A stretch of 64,000 bases of DNA from positions 72,358,841 to 72,422,840 of the forward strand of contig OX388349.1 of NCBI GenBank assembly GCA_947579665.1. Direction: 5' to 3'. The stretch is from Sympetrum striolatum. Lineage: Eukaryota > Arthropoda > Insecta > Odonata > Libellulidae. Shown one piece after another: positions 1-11,760 of this stretch. Under the pieces are notes generated by a model that saw nothing but the letters and a program-made list of their open reading frames with translations, searched no databases and was not told where the DNA came from. Every line of letters begins with the position of its first letter. Position 1 is the first letter of the stretch. A program made the position numbers and the translations under genes.

Positions 1-420
1 GTTGGCGATTGTAGTGCCAATGATTCTTATTGTATTTATCCAGTTCCTTTTTTACAGTGTAAAGTAGATAAAAGATACGCACTCTATGTAGCATCAAAAG
101 ATAAAAGGGAATATTCCATTCACTCCTTCATGGATAAAATGTAAATACTTTGTTTTATTACTTCCTTCCGCATCTTATCTCGCTCTTGATGATGAACTTG
201 ACTCTTAATCGCAGCCGAGCAGGAAAAAAGGTTATCAACGAGAAAAGGGGAAGCCTTTTCGACCCAGAAATGACAGAGTCGCAATCGACGCAACCCTGCG
301 AAGCCATGCAGTAGTTATTATTCCCTGGATTAAGCTCAGGGTCAAATCGCTTGCCACGGCCACCCTGTCCTTGCAAAATTCATTCTGCCGCTCGCTTTGG
401 AAAAAAAAAGCGGAAAATTT
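1..420. other. AT-rich start of window; weak candidate terminal exon edge
   Basis: No gene is recognised. The + strand is open from base 1 to a stop at 142-144. Inside it a pyrimidine-rich run ends in an AG at 56-57 and would serve as a 3' splice site. From 58 only the frame beginning TGT AAA GTA is open, giving 28 codons to the stop. This could be a short terminal coding exon or chance. The peptide resembles nothing I know. Confidence 0.15.
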
Positions 421-1840
421 TCCCAATCCGATAATTGCGAGCGACCAAGGCGAGAGAGCTGGGTGAAAGTTACGACATTCTCTCCCGGTTAATGCGACCG
501 CGTGGACAAATACGCTGCAATGGAAACGGAGGCGAAAAAATTGTGCGAAAGAACGTCGCGATAGAGTTCGAGGGATGGGATTTATCAGAGGAAAACGAAG
601 TGTGCAAAATCCCGAAGGAGTACTCCTACGCGTCATTCGGTACGGGAATAGACAACCCCCTCTCTCGGAAGTGGAAAAAAAATACAAAACAAAAAGGAGC
701 GATTCGCGCGCATCGAATCCGCCATTACAGAAGCGTCAAACGGGGCAGCGAAGAAGAATCATCGCCACCGAGAATCGAAAATCATTACGAAATGTTTACT
801 CCCAGGCTGAAGAGTAAAGGGAAAAAAATAAATTTTAAAGATATACGCCGGCTTTCGAGAGTATAAATAACGGGCGCGGAATTAATTTATTGCCTGTCAC
901 TGCCGATCATATCTCGCAGAATTTGCCTCTTTCTACTTGAAAATTCTTATTTTATCTCTCGGTGCGGAAAATATAGACGTTGCGGAAACTGGGAGAAGAG
1001 AAAGGAGGCAAACACCTCTTCCGATGCAATTAAACATGTTAATGATATTCATGAATTTATAACTGTTGGTAGGAAAATCCTTCGGCGATTCACTTCACTT
1101 TATGGGACAGATTAAACCACTTCCGGTGGAATAAAATCATTATGGAAATATCCAAGTTCAGCACGAACTCGATTTTTTACAGCATATTAATAGTGAGCTC
1201 CAAGATCCTTCAACGGGATTTACATAAAAGTGGATCACTCTAAAGATGATTCAACGTAAACGATCCTGCAAAAAATAAAGAACAAGATATTGTGCTTACT
1301 GCGGATCGTAAGTTAATCTGTTACTTTTTACATCAGGCAATTAATTAGGACGATGCAGCAGGAAGTAACTGTTGTTATCAAACTCCATTCAATCTTTTTC
1401 AAACTGCAAGCTTGACTTTTGCTTGGTTTCGAGTCCAAGCAAATAGGGTTTTTTCCCAAACAGGGTTCACTACGTGTTTATAATCTTGCTAGATCCTTTA
1501 GGACTTGTTAGGACTGCAATTGTCAAATGAAGGGATGTTTGCGAGTTTAATAAGAATTAAATGAAACTTTTCAACATTTTCTGGTGCATTTTTAACGTAT
1601 ATTATTATTAACTGGCTTGATAAAATATTTTAAAGATAAGTAAATAATTTAATTTTGGTTATTTTCGGCGACGCCATTTTGAAGATAGGGTAATTCGTGA
1701 TTTTTACAGTGAACATAACAGAAATTAATGCGAAATAATAAATAATCAATAAGGAATTCGATCAAAAATTTTCTGTGACCAAAGGTTAAATTTTCAATTC
1801 AAATTTTACAGTGTGACTCCAATTCCGCATTTAAAAGTAG
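421..1840. other. Non-coding: GC-richer patch followed by AT-rich DNA
   Basis: Positions 421-870 are GC-richer and purine-biased, with overlapping frames open on both strands (+ 435-866 and - 235-687). Both lack recognisable domains and are best read as chance frames. From 870 to 1840 the DNA is AT-rich with no gene. The only structure seen is a 9-bp perfect hairpin (1418-1426 pairing with 1435-1443, loop of 8) containing TTGCTTGG. Confidence 0.5.
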
Positions 1841-2900
1841 TGTGTAAAACCGCGCAGGATAATGGGAAGAATTCAAAATCTTCCAAGAGCGCCTGCTATT
1901 CAACCACAAGAGTCACGAAATCGTCCAAGAATAAGATTTCACGCTTGGGCAGGTTTCGCACCGCGAAAAATCGAGCAAGAACGAGGACTTTTCGATGCGA
2001 AAACGATGCCCTCTGGCGGGAGAGCGCCAAATGAGCGACCTAAACGGAGAGATGATCTCATTTGAGACAAACCGCGGAAACAAAGATGTCCCACGCTTCT
2101 CCCAGACTTCCTCTGGAACGGCTATGGGCGGAGCCGCCGAGTTATTATAAGGCAGAATCCTCCCTTTTTCAGAGGCCGAAAGATACTTCGTACTAAAAGT
2201 CATTCGCGCAAGTTAACTCGGGAGGTAGTAATGGGAGAATGAAAACATAAAGGATGTTGAGGATACAAAAGAATCGATCATATAAGTATCGAGAAAATTC
2301 ACAATATATATTAGTGTTTCTTTGTTGCATAAAACAGATTATACATTTCATATACTCTTTTTACATCAACTAAATTGAATAATACTGGAAAATTGCAAAA
2401 GTAATGTTGTTATAAATAAACGATGAAAAAACGCATATATTACATGCTTGAATTTAAAGAAAGAATAAAGGGGAATGTGTGTTCTGTCGCCGGGACAGTG
2501 TATGTTGATTAGGGGACCAAATAAGTCATCAGGGTGAATTAAAATATTAAATTTAATTTTAAAACCTCTTGAACTCTACCAGTAGGCTAAATTTATAATA
2601 AATTCTGTACGGCGACAAAATGGAGCAAATATATTACATCCTTAAAGACTGGATGCATCTGTAAAGAATAAAATAATACTCACAAAATCGAACTAAATGA
2701 GAAAATGGGATAAACTTCGCATTCCTCTAAGCCATGACAACGCTCAATGGCCCAGTAAAAGGACGCAAATAAAATAAATCCGAAAATCATAATACAATGA
2801 GAGGTCGCCATGGCGATACAAAACAACATAAGAAGGATAAACAAACCATTACGTAAGGCTTGAGAGTCTCTAAAAACACGAGATTTTCCTACGCGACAAC
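1841..2900. other. CpG-containing patch, then AT-rich DNA
   Basis: Positions 1841-2210 are GC-richer with several CpGs. Short frames on both strands (1813-2034, 1862-2065, 1913-2203) overlap each other and show no domain. Positions 2211-2900 are AT-rich with nothing recognisable. Confidence 0.5.
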
Positions 2901-2924
2901 ATCAAAAAGCCGCTGAGCGAGTTA

Positions 2925-2988
2925 CAAAGAAGGTAGAAAGAAAAAGCAGGGCAGAGGAAGAAAGTGAGGAGGGGGTGGAGAGAGAGAG
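2925..2988 (+). repeat. Polypurine tract
   Basis: About 64 bases are almost all A/G on the + strand, with only isolated pyrimidines, ending in an (AG)n run before GGCC. Low-complexity purine tracts recur on this strand across the window. Such tracts can form triplex or slipped structures, but no function is shown. Confidence 0.7.
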
Positions 2989-3087
2989 GCCGGGATGTAA
3001 TTTAGGACGAAGGGCAGCTGCCTCTATTTCGCGATGCCGTTTGTCATGCAACCTAAATGATGGCTTCCTTCCAGGAGCAGAGCGAGT

Positions 3088-3275
3088 TCACATCCTCCCA
3101 CCACTCCTAATTCTATTCGGACGAAATACGCGAGGAAATCCATTGCTCGGAAAATATTTCGATAGATTATCGGCTAGTTCAGGATTCGTAGGATTTAATG
3201 ATAGAAGAAGGAACAATCTTAGAGATGAAAGTTCAAAAAGATGTAAAAGTGATAAACATAACCTTTCTTGCATTC
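3088..3275 (-). CDS. Candidate terminal exon (speculative)
   Basis: On the minus strand a pyrimidine-rich run ends in CAG at 3278-3276 (TTTTCCTTCTCAG). It is a credible 3' splice site. From 3275 one frame runs open for 188 nt to a stop at 3088. The N-terminal half is rich in Leu, Phe and Ser, as expected from a purine-rich opposite strand, and it matches no family I know. It is in phase with the candidate exon at 3641-3751. No minus-strand AATAAA was seen just downstream. It may be chance. Confidence 0.12.
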
Positions 3276-3300
3276 CTGAGAAGGAAAATATCACGATATA

Positions 3301-3633
3301 AATAAAGTTTCGAGGATTGTTTATGTACGTGGCTAAGGGTTACGTGGAGTTTATGAGATAATCCACAATTGCATAGCTTGTGGTTCGATATATGTATGAT
3401 AAACAATACTCTCAACAAGAAAGTAAACAGGATTCTAGTTTCTAGGCAGAATAACATATCGAGAAAGCAATATCACCAAGGCGAAAACAACATCTGTTGT
3501 TCAAACAGAATTGAAATTCCAAGTGAGGATTAAATTACCTACGAAACTTATTCTGACTGTCTAAAGCAGTAAAAAAGGAGTAAAATAATTTCGTCTAAGC
3601 AAATATTAACGATAAATTAACGATGCCCATTTT
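3301..3633. other. AT-rich, nothing recognised
   Basis: AT-rich DNA with only short chance frames. No repeat or RNA gene is seen. Confidence 0.5.
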
Positions 3634-3640
3634 CACTTAC

Positions 3641-3751
3641 CGAATTCTAGTGAACTTTGACAACTGTTATTACGTAAAATATTGTGTCTGGTAAGATACC
3701 CCATCATTTGGAGATCGAACGCTATGGTACTTCTTTTAGCCAAGCAGGTAA
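3641..3751 (-). CDS. Candidate internal exon (speculative)
   Basis: On the minus strand a donor GTAAGTG follows position 3641, and a T-rich acceptor ending in AAG lies at 3754-3752. Together they delimit 111 nt. One frame is open throughout: two bases complete a split codon, then 36 codons, then one base remains, so the exon is phase 1-1. Its phase fits both the candidate exon at 6538-6619 (ending with one spare base) and the one at 3088-3275. The peptide has ordinary mixed composition but no recognised domain. Splice-like pairs of this quality do occur by chance in 64 kb of AT-rich DNA. Confidence 0.18.
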
Positions 3752-3759
3752 CTTAAAAA

Positions 3760-6530
3760 CGATACCTGTGAGATAATTCCTAAGCATCTACCATAGAATT
3801 CCTCTAATAACGTCTCAACAGTTCAATTTAACATGAAATCCAATTAATAAATTTAAAAAAACTGAGTATCCATGGAGTTACACAAGATTTCGTAGGTATT
3901 GACTATTTTGACATTCTAACACTTTTTGAAAAAACATTACCGCTTAAAATTATAACAAAAGGCGATAGCTAACTATAACGAGGCGTCATTTCGCGAAAGG
4001 TCAACCCTATTACATACTAACACGTAAGAAATCAAGTTTTGGAAATAAACGAGTTCTGGGAAGAAACCATATTTCACAGGCGCCATTAAGAAGGACGGAG
4101 TGCGTGTGAAGAGCCTCAGAAAAATGAGAGAAGAGGAAAAATGGAAACATGGGACGTCAAATAGTATCAGGGCTGCGCGTCACCAAATAGGCGAAGTCAA
4201 TTTATCGTCCGTAATATATTTAGATTAAGGGCTCTCCCTGAGGCGGGGATGACTCTATTTCATCGTCGAAAAAATATTTCCACGGATGTTACGTCTAAGG
4301 TCACGTGTATTATTAGTTTCTCACGAAAAGAGGAAGGGGTGACAAGAACTGATATCGTTCCCGGTAAATCATACTGAATAAAATTATTCCAATAACGACA
4401 GGAAAGAGGGCTTGCTAACCTATTTTCCTCAGAAATCTTATTCCGCAGCTGAAAGAAATGCATATTCTAACTTCGTAAGTTGTATTTAATTTGTTCACGG
4501 CGTAAGTTAACATCACTTTGGCAATATTTAATATTAAATTTACTTAATGATGCAAGAAATGCTCACCTAAATGCTTTGCATACAATAGGAAATAAACAAC
4601 TCTTCTTAATTCAAATAAAAACTAAATGATAATTTGATTTTTAAAGAAATTTATTGAAATAGGGTATATTGCTTTGTTTGTCAAATCTAATTCTTACACA
4701 TGTCCTCTTAATATGCATAAGAATAAATACTAATTAGATGAATTTTATTTTTCAGCTTTACCCTAGACGCTTAAGTTAAGAAGCCACTTCAAAAGTTTGC
4801 TAAAATTAGATTTCTTTCAAGTAATTTATTATTTCCGCTAATACGCATACACCCACTGACAGAAAAACATTTTCAAGTTATTTTTGTTTTCTAATCTGAT
4901 TTCCTAGGAAACGTTGCCATGAATTCAGAATATTTTTTAAATAATAAAGTAACTGCTCCCAAAATACTTATCAAAGTAAGGTAACAAAGTTCTCTAACAC
5001 CGATTCTCAAACACTGTTAATCTAACATTGAGACTATACGGCCAGCAAAATTTAATGATAATCTCTATATACTTTTGTCTTGCGAATGAGAGATTTCATT
5101 AGGGAGAAAAGAAGACAATGTAATGACACTACTACAAAGAAAACAAATTGAGATGATCAAAACATCAAGAGCATCAAAAACATGTTAGCCCTTAATAACC
5201 TTTAACCCAGAATACTTCACGGTATTTACTTATTTCTTAAGGTTTGAACGAAATTCCATTAAATATAAAATACCAACAACGCGATGAGTGACAAGAAAAG
5301 ACAAATAGCGACACTGAATGTATAAGTAGAGGCATGCAAAAATGGATAACCACGCTAATACTTGCATGCCTATGGAAAATTTTCTGAAATAACCCAAACG
5401 AGAGTGGTATGTATCATAATTTCACAGAGCATTAATTTTTTAAATATATATACATCCTTGGAAAAGACTGTTTTGGAAGCAAGGTCACCCAACGGCGCAA
5501 TAAATCCACGTTTTACGACCGCAAATCCTCAGTTTCCAGGAATTCGGCGATAAACAAGAGACGAAATTTATACGGGGAGCAATTCTTTCTGGAATTAATA
5601 ACCTCTCCGTCTAAAGAAACAAACCGTCGACAGATCGCGGCTTTGAAGTTCACGAAATATCAAGAGGAAGGTTCGACGGGAGATCACTCCAAAGACAATT
5701 TAACGCGGAGTTATTGAATTTATACCTCGAATGCTAAAGATGACACGCATGGAATGCATTGATCCTTAGTTGGCGAAACGAGTAAAACACATCAACGCAT
5801 GAAATCACCACGCGCAATCAAGCGTTGAACTTTAAAAAATACACAAATGAAAAATTAATTTATTTTAAAAATTTACTCAGTAAAAGGTTCGTCTTGATAT
5901 CAGACAAATGTTCCCGGAAGTGCCGCAAAAAATATACGTGAGTACACAGCTAACTAGTAAAACTTAAAAACACGATAACTCACAGCTAACTATCTTACAA
6001 CTACAATCATTTTTTATCAAATCTTCAACAATTATGACCCTCCAACTGCTAGAATATCACCACGGAAACGTGACAAAAACGAGAATTCAAAAGTCGGAAA
6101 AATAAATCGCAAAGACAAAAGTAACTTTACTTAGTAAATGAGGAAAGAAAGATATGGCCAAACGGGAAGCGAAAAATACTTATGTTTTGATCGAACCAAC
6201 TATCGTTATTGGGATAAGAAGCCTAGCAAAACTGAAAAGAGGGAACCCGAAAAATTCTTCAAAATTTTATCTAATCCAATACGCCTACCCACCGAACCTC
6301 GAACACCTCCAATTGATGCAGCTACTGCTAAAAAAATATACTGAAAAGTGAGTCCACGGGCGAGGATTGTTTATATTTGCAGAACTGAGCAATCACATTA
6401 CATGTCGCAAGCAAGGTAAATGTGGTTGCAAAGGTGAACACACAGAGGGAAAGACGACACAAACACTGAAAATATTTACCAATGGCATGGGCGCCGCGAT
6501 ACATGTCCATATCGTCCATTTGGGGAGGAC
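3760..6530. other. AT-rich, no gene recognised; one possible + strand microexon
   Basis: Mostly AT-rich. A purine-biased piece lies at 4080-4160. At 4433-4474 a 42-bp + strand segment is framed by an acceptor with a CTAAC branch-like motif and TATTTTCCTCAG, and by a donor GTAAGT. Two frames are open through it, so a microexon is possible but unproven. The 12-mer CACAGCTAACTA occurs twice (5945 and 5981). Frames at 6138-6351 and 6367-6588 are short and featureless. Confidence 0.4.
5330..5371. repeat. Inverted repeat, 10-bp arms
   Basis: AGGCATGCAA at 5330-5339 is the exact reverse complement of TTGCATGCCT at 5362-5371, with a 22-nt spacer. Each arm contains the palindrome GCATGC, so the arms are also partial direct repeats. 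It could be a paired protein-binding site or a chance hairpin. Confidence 0.6.
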
Positions 6531-6537
6531 TCCTTAC

Positions 6538-6619
6538 TTGCATGAAACCGACTTTCAGCCAACCATTCCACGCAACCAAAAAGCTTAGACTCCTCAATGC
6601 TCATCGATCAGCTACTCAC
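6538..6619 (-). other. Candidate recursive-splice exon or 5' exon
   Basis: This 82-nt minus-strand segment begins right after a very strong 3' splice site and ends at a second donor, GTAAGG, at 6537-6532. All three frames contain a stop within the first 15 nt, so it cannot be an ordinary internal coding exon. It could be the short exon that typically follows a recursive splice site, a non-coding exon, or a first coding exon. For the last option an ATG at 6604-6602 opens 22 codons plus one base up to the donor. That phase fits the candidate exon at 3641-3751. No protein family is recognised. Confidence 0.3.
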
Positions 6620-6646
6620 CTGAGGAAGAGAAGAAAAGAATGGGGT
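6614..6646 (-). other. Recursive (ratchet) splice site candidate
   Basis: Reading the minus strand: a branch-point-like CTAAC (A at 6646) is followed by about 24 nt with one purine, ending CTCTTCCTCAG at 6620. It is joined directly to GTGAGT (6619-6614). A 3' splice site abutting a 5' splice site as (Y)nNCAG|GTRAGT is the defining architecture of ratchet points in long Drosophila introns. It would place this region inside a long intron of a minus-strand gene. The splice interpretation is inference; the motif itself is directly visible. Confidence 0.55.
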
Positions 6647-6649
6647 TAG

Positions 6650-7380
6650 AACACATTCATAATAAATTTAACAATAATTATTTCTAAATAATGCGTTAAT
6701 TCTAGGCATTATAGGTTTATACCTATATGATTCTACGTGATGGTAAAAAAGGATAAACAGATATGTTATCAGACGAGATGGCTTAATTTTTACGATTCTT
6801 TATCTTTATTCTTTATCTTTATTATTTATTGTATTAATGCTTTCTGAAATTTTTAACTTGAATAAATATTAAATAAATATAAAATATGGAAAACAAAGAA
6901 ATGCTGATTAAATAAGGCGAATGAATAACGTGAAAATACCAAGGTATACATAGTATGCTTGAATAAAATAAAACACATAATCTTTCCTCGGAAACCATAG
7001 ACATGTCAAAGTGATGAATTAAAGTTCCTTGTAATTTATCATACCAAACCTCTATCCTTTAGATATAGGAGAAATACTTGATGTAAAAAATATAGTAGAA
7101 GCGATAAAATTAATTTTTTTACACGTCGTAGCCTAAAGAATATAAGCTACCAGCAGTGTGAATATTGATATCTTTCCTAAATTTTCTAGGGTCGTTTCCC
7201 TAATAAAAATAACTTAACGAAATTAATCGAAGTAACAATTTCCTCAAAAAACAGGAAAAAGTAAACTGAACGTTGAAGAAAATAAATCACTCAAATTATA
7301 AGCAAAAAGCGAGGCAAATCAGAATTCACGAGTAATTAATTCTTAATGACGTCGCAGAAAATTAACTGATGATATTTACA
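6650..7380. other. AT-rich, nothing recognised apart from a short tandem repeat
   Basis: AT-rich DNA without a credible frame. A pyrimidine tandem repeat lies at 6796-6830, and a 6-bp palindromic hairpin (ATAGGT/ACCTAT) lies near 6711-6726. Confidence 0.5.
6796..6830 (+). repeat. 13-bp tandem repeat (TTCTTTATCTTTA)n
   Basis: Two exact copies of TTCTTTATCTTTA (6796-6808 and 6809-6821) are followed by a degenerate partial copy. Confidence 0.75.
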
Positions 7381-10200
7381 TAAATTATCGCGTTGGAAAA
7401 AAGAGTGTGGCAGCTGTGTTGGGCTCTTTTTTACCAACAACAGAGGCCGAAATTGGGACGCGAAAAGGGATGTGATTCATAAGGGAATAAAAAAAGTCTC
7501 GTATCGAGAGGAGGAAGCCAAAGGGGTTGTGAGTCACGGAGGCGTGGCGCTTTCCCTGAGTCACGGACGCCGATACGTCACCATGGAAATGGACTCGAAT
7601 TCGACGGTGAATTCCGAGACAAAGAACCCCCGGGAGATGTAGAGAAATACCACTTTCGCTAGGAAGTGAACTAAATAGCATGTATCGGATGTCGAAGCAT
7701 ATACGAAGTAACAAGGGTATGGTTTTCAATAAAGAAGACGTTAATACAAAATTATAAAGTACTCTTGGCGCGAGATGAGATAAAAATTTTATCAATTGTA
7801 GTGATAGTCGATTGAGTACCTCACTGATCATCAAAAATCACGAATCCAACTTCATAGAACGATTTGTTTAATTTTAAACATTAAATAAATCTTACATTCA
7901 ATTGCAAAATAAAATATGACGGCTTTTTGTCACAAAACTGTACATACAGAAAAAAATCTAATAAATTTCTCTAATAAAATATATACTTCCTTATAAATAT
8001 CTAACAAATAAATATATTTATAAAATATATAAATAGAATCAGAATGAACTTATCAACCTCATTAAATTTATGTGTTGAATAGGATTAAGTCTATAAGTAG
8101 TGAATATTCAAAAGAATACGCTATTAATTATGTTCTGTAAAACATACTTATTGATAGTATGTATTTTAAGTATAGGTATGGACAAGCATGTCCAAAAAGT
8201 CGAATGAATGGTAATATGGGTATGAAATTACTTAATCTATTTTCTGAAATTTTATACAGATAAATATTAACCAGATCCGTTCGTTTTATACATCAAAACA
8301 ATGAGGCAACGTTAATTTTTTTCTTATTATTAGTAAGTATTAGAGAGCAGTAACTACGTAATATACCTATGCCATGATTACAAGTATAAAATTTAAAAGT
8401 ATTCATTTAATAAAAAAACCTTTACGGCGAACTCTTCGATTGACATAGTATTTACATCCGATACTAGGAAAATATTTGTTACGATAAGATTCCGTAATTT
8501 TCTACGAATTATTTAATCCCTGCGTAATGCCATACTGAATCGAGATAAAGAAATGTTACAGCGCTCAACTCACTCCTACACACAACTACTGGAACTCCCA
8601 CGAAGCTCGTAATGAAAAAATGAAACGATGCGGAGGAGTCGAGGTTTTACGATGATGATGATGATGTATGGACCATTACTTATTCCGAGCACCAAGAGAG
8701 TGATTTCATCTAACATTTTTCAACGTTCCCGAAAACAAAGGGGTAGTTGCCAAGATATCAAATACCTAAGGGGTCGTATAAACCTTTTCGGACGGAGGGC
8801 CAAATTTGAAATTTCATCTAAGAACCAATGACAATCCCTTATATTAGACTACCACTCTCTCTTGAGAGTATTTCTGATTTTCGAATTACAATTTTTGTGC
8901 AGATTTCTTACGTCTAAAACCACATTTGTGAAGAAATATCTAATTATACCACTAAAATTAACTACGCAAAGAACAAGAATTTGAATTGTGTTTAGGTACA
9001 CAATTGAAATGTCAGTCAAAACGTGGATGACATTAACGAATGCAATCAATGCAATTCATCTAATGTTAGACAATTATGATATCGAAATATATTTACAAGA
9101 CTTCGAGAAGAATTGGTGGGCTAGCTTAATAAACTTCAGGGTGCCACATTTTGTCCCGCGGGTCGTACGTTGGGCAACCCTCCTCTTACGGCACACAATT
9201 TCATAAACTTCATTCTCCTCACGGAAGACCTTCCTCCACTTAAAATACAAAGTGTGCTATTATAATCGCCTAGAGTAACTTTACAAGGCCATCATCGACA
9301 GCCGTGCATATTTGATAGGGCATTAACTTCGATTCGAAGCCCCGTTATGATTCAAAATTAGAGCACGTCTCAAGCATTAAAGGAACACAATGGGATGGAC
9401 ACTATTCATCGAATGTCTCCACAGGAGATGCGAATCAGCGAGCTCCTGTCTGATCAAAACAGTCACATCGGCGAAGAGCCCGTAAGGGATGAGTGTGCCC
9501 AGTAACGACGCTCGTGGAAGTGTTTGGAGCCATCAAGGAAGTAAAAAAACGCAAGCAGATCTTAAGAGGAAAATATGACGCATGCAAAACAAACAACAAG
9601 GATAAAAAAGGGGAATTGAGGAAGTGAAGATGTGAATATAAAAATCGCCGCATCATTTCTACAACTTTTCCTCCAACTAATGCAAACCGCTCAAGATCCC
9701 TGTGACATTATAAATCCCAACCGGAAATTTTAGGTAATTGGAAAAAATGTATTGAAGATAATATAAAATAATCCATCAACATCAAATATGAACATCTATA
9801 CACTCACGTAGATTATCATTTATTATTATGAAAATTCGATTTTTTGTAATGAAGATATTGAGATCATCATGATGATAAAAATATTTTCGAAATATTCTTA
9901 GATAATACAACGTTTCTATCAAACAAACTGGATATATTAAATTATTTCATTTAAATATATTTACGTCAAATTCAATTAAATAAATTCCTTCTAAACCCAG
10001 CAATATTTGACGGTACCAACAATCATAACAAAACAATATAATTCAGAGAAGTAATTTTTTGGAAGTCTAATAAATGGGTTTTTGTTGGGAAATTAAAAAA
10101 GCCGATTCCACAAACGGATTGAACTAAAATTACCTCTTCGGCAATCGCCAAAAGACAATACAGCGAGTAAAAGAAAAAATTGTCTTTTACCTTAAGATAA
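7381..10200. other. Purine-biased patch then long AT-rich stretch
   Basis: Positions 7381-7834 are GC-richer and purine-biased. A minus-strand frame of 149 codons lies here with no recognised domain, so chance is likely. Positions 7835-10200 are mostly AT-rich with only short frames; 9430-9660 is somewhat richer in GC and purine. The only repeat seen is the GAT microsatellite at 8651-8666. Confidence 0.5.
8651..8666 (+). repeat. (GAT)5 microsatellite
   Basis: Five uninterrupted GAT units plus one extra G. Confidence 0.9.
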
Positions 10201-10219
10201 GGAGTACTTCTCGAAACTA

Positions 10220-10239
10220 ATTATACTGAATTATACTGA
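10220..10239 (+). repeat. 10-bp tandem duplication
   Basis: ATTATACTGA occurs twice in direct succession. Confidence 0.85.
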
Positions 10240-10349
10240 AGTTATAAGACGTTGAAATTAACTTTATTATTTTATCAGCAAAATATTTTTAAATAGTTAG
10301 GCGTCAATTATTATTCGTAGAGTTATACGGGACTCAAAATAAAAAAATG

Positions 10350-10429
10350 AAACTTTAAAATAACTAAAAAGAAATTTTAAAATAAATAAAAAGAAAATTT
10401 AGAATGAATAAAAAGAAAATTTAAAATTT
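10350..10429 (+). repeat. 22-bp A-rich tandem repeat, about 3.6 copies
   Basis: Three 22-bp units (10350-10371, 10372-10393, 10394-10415) and a partial fourth share the core TAAAAAG followed by AAATTT. The units differ at a few positions, so this is an old minisatellite. Confidence 0.8.
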
Positions 10430-10539
10430 CCATCACTTTCACCTCAATCTTTCGCAGCTACTCGGAACTTCACTTACATAACAAAATCTCACACCGATAA
10501 AATCTTGAAAATGCGAACAAACATCGTATGATTTACCTC

Positions 10540-11160
10540 CATCGCGTCATTTCATCGGTGAGACATCAGGAGGAAGAGAGGAAAGCATGGGAGGTAGAAA
10601 AAACGAGGAAGGGGGCGCCAAGATGATGCGGGAAACATCCCCCCATTTTTCCCGTGACTCAGCCCTCCTATTCTTCTCCGGCCCACGCTCGCACACGACT
10701 TCATCCCACACTCCATGCGACCCGATTTACTCCTACAGAGCACGTGTTGCTTTTGCCTCTCAGATACGATATCGTTAAAAGAGAGGATCTGTCAGACGGA
10801 ATAGCATCCCTGTTCTTGTCTCCGTAGGAGTTTATCGATAAGGGTTGTGCGCCTGCAGATCTTATCGTCCTAACAATGAGACGAGGAATTCGCGATTGGT
10901 ATTTAAGAGGCATTGTTAATGGCGCGACTCCTTTGACGAGGAACGGGCGTGTCAAAGTGGAAGTTGACGGCGTAACTTCGCGATTGCATCCGTCTTGCGC
11001 TTTGAAATAAGGCGACGCGTGTCGAGAAACTTTTTAAGCGATTTTTTTCGCTCGCTGAATTGAGCATCTTGTGTCATCGGCAACGGAACGAGTTTCCGCT
11101 TTGAGTTTACTGACGTCCCGTCAATGATTAAATTTGACGGCAAGGCTATGATATTCGAAT
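10540..11160. other. CpG-rich patch, no gene recognised
   Basis: GC-richer DNA with many CpGs between AT-rich flanks. Short frames on both strands overlap and are featureless. Role unknown; a regulatory element is possible but nothing specific identifies one. Confidence 0.4.
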
Positions 11161-11577
11161 ATGAAATAGAGATCTACTAGCTTACCAGTAGACGGTTCTG
11201 AGAAATACGATAACTTGAAGTAACAGCAATTTGTGCATATAAATTTTCTCCCATTAACCGCCAAAATGCCATATTATTGAGAAAAAATCCTACAGATGTT
11301 AATTTATGTTAGAACATATAGCAGATATAGAGTGAGCATCTTTTCAAACTCTAAGTAAATTTCAAGTTTTGAAAAATGCTTTCGTTTAAAGTTTTGCTAA
11401 TATAAGAATAGTAGATCCCCTCTTGACCCGTTAAAACGCGATGATAGAATTAAGATTCCTAAATTTATTTTTATATGCATTATCATGCATACATATTTAA
11501 GCGCTATCGGTAGAAATTACTGAAATACGTCCTCAATTATGTGAAGGATAATAATTAATTGGTCTCTGTTAATGTTT

Positions 11578-11645
11578 TAATAATAATATTTATTATTCCG
11601 GTAAATACGTTTTCACTACTAACTCTATTTTCAATTAGGCCCAAT
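11578..11645 (-). repeat. Direct repeat copy 1 (68 bp)
   Basis: This segment aligns without gaps to 11996-12063, with 7 mismatches in 68 by my hand count. Both copies end in AATTAGGCCCAAT. The pair brackets two hammerhead-like motifs, so it may be the repeated ends of a small retroelement remnant. Confidence 0.85.
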
Positions 11646-11732
11646 TAATGAATTAGAAAATTAATTTTTCTCCGGAAATTGGAGGGTATATATAAAAAAT
11701 AATTGTATCTATTCACTTTATTAATAGCTCTT

Positions 11733-11760
11733 GACATCGTTTCGGCCTTCATCATCTGAT
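11733..11760 (-). mobile_element. Hammerhead-like motif of a Penelope-like element remnant (copy A)
   Basis: The minus strand reads GATGATGAAGGCCGAAACG, followed by ATGTC. It resembles the CUGAUGA...GAAAC core of hammerhead ribozymes carried by Penelope-like elements in arthropods. The first core base is changed and stem II is collapsed, so an active ribozyme is unlikely. Confidence 0.4.

Noticed and set aside
235..866. 150-codon (-) and 143-codon (+) frames at the left end
   Set aside because: Frames on opposite strands overlap, with no domain and no plausible splice or promoter context.
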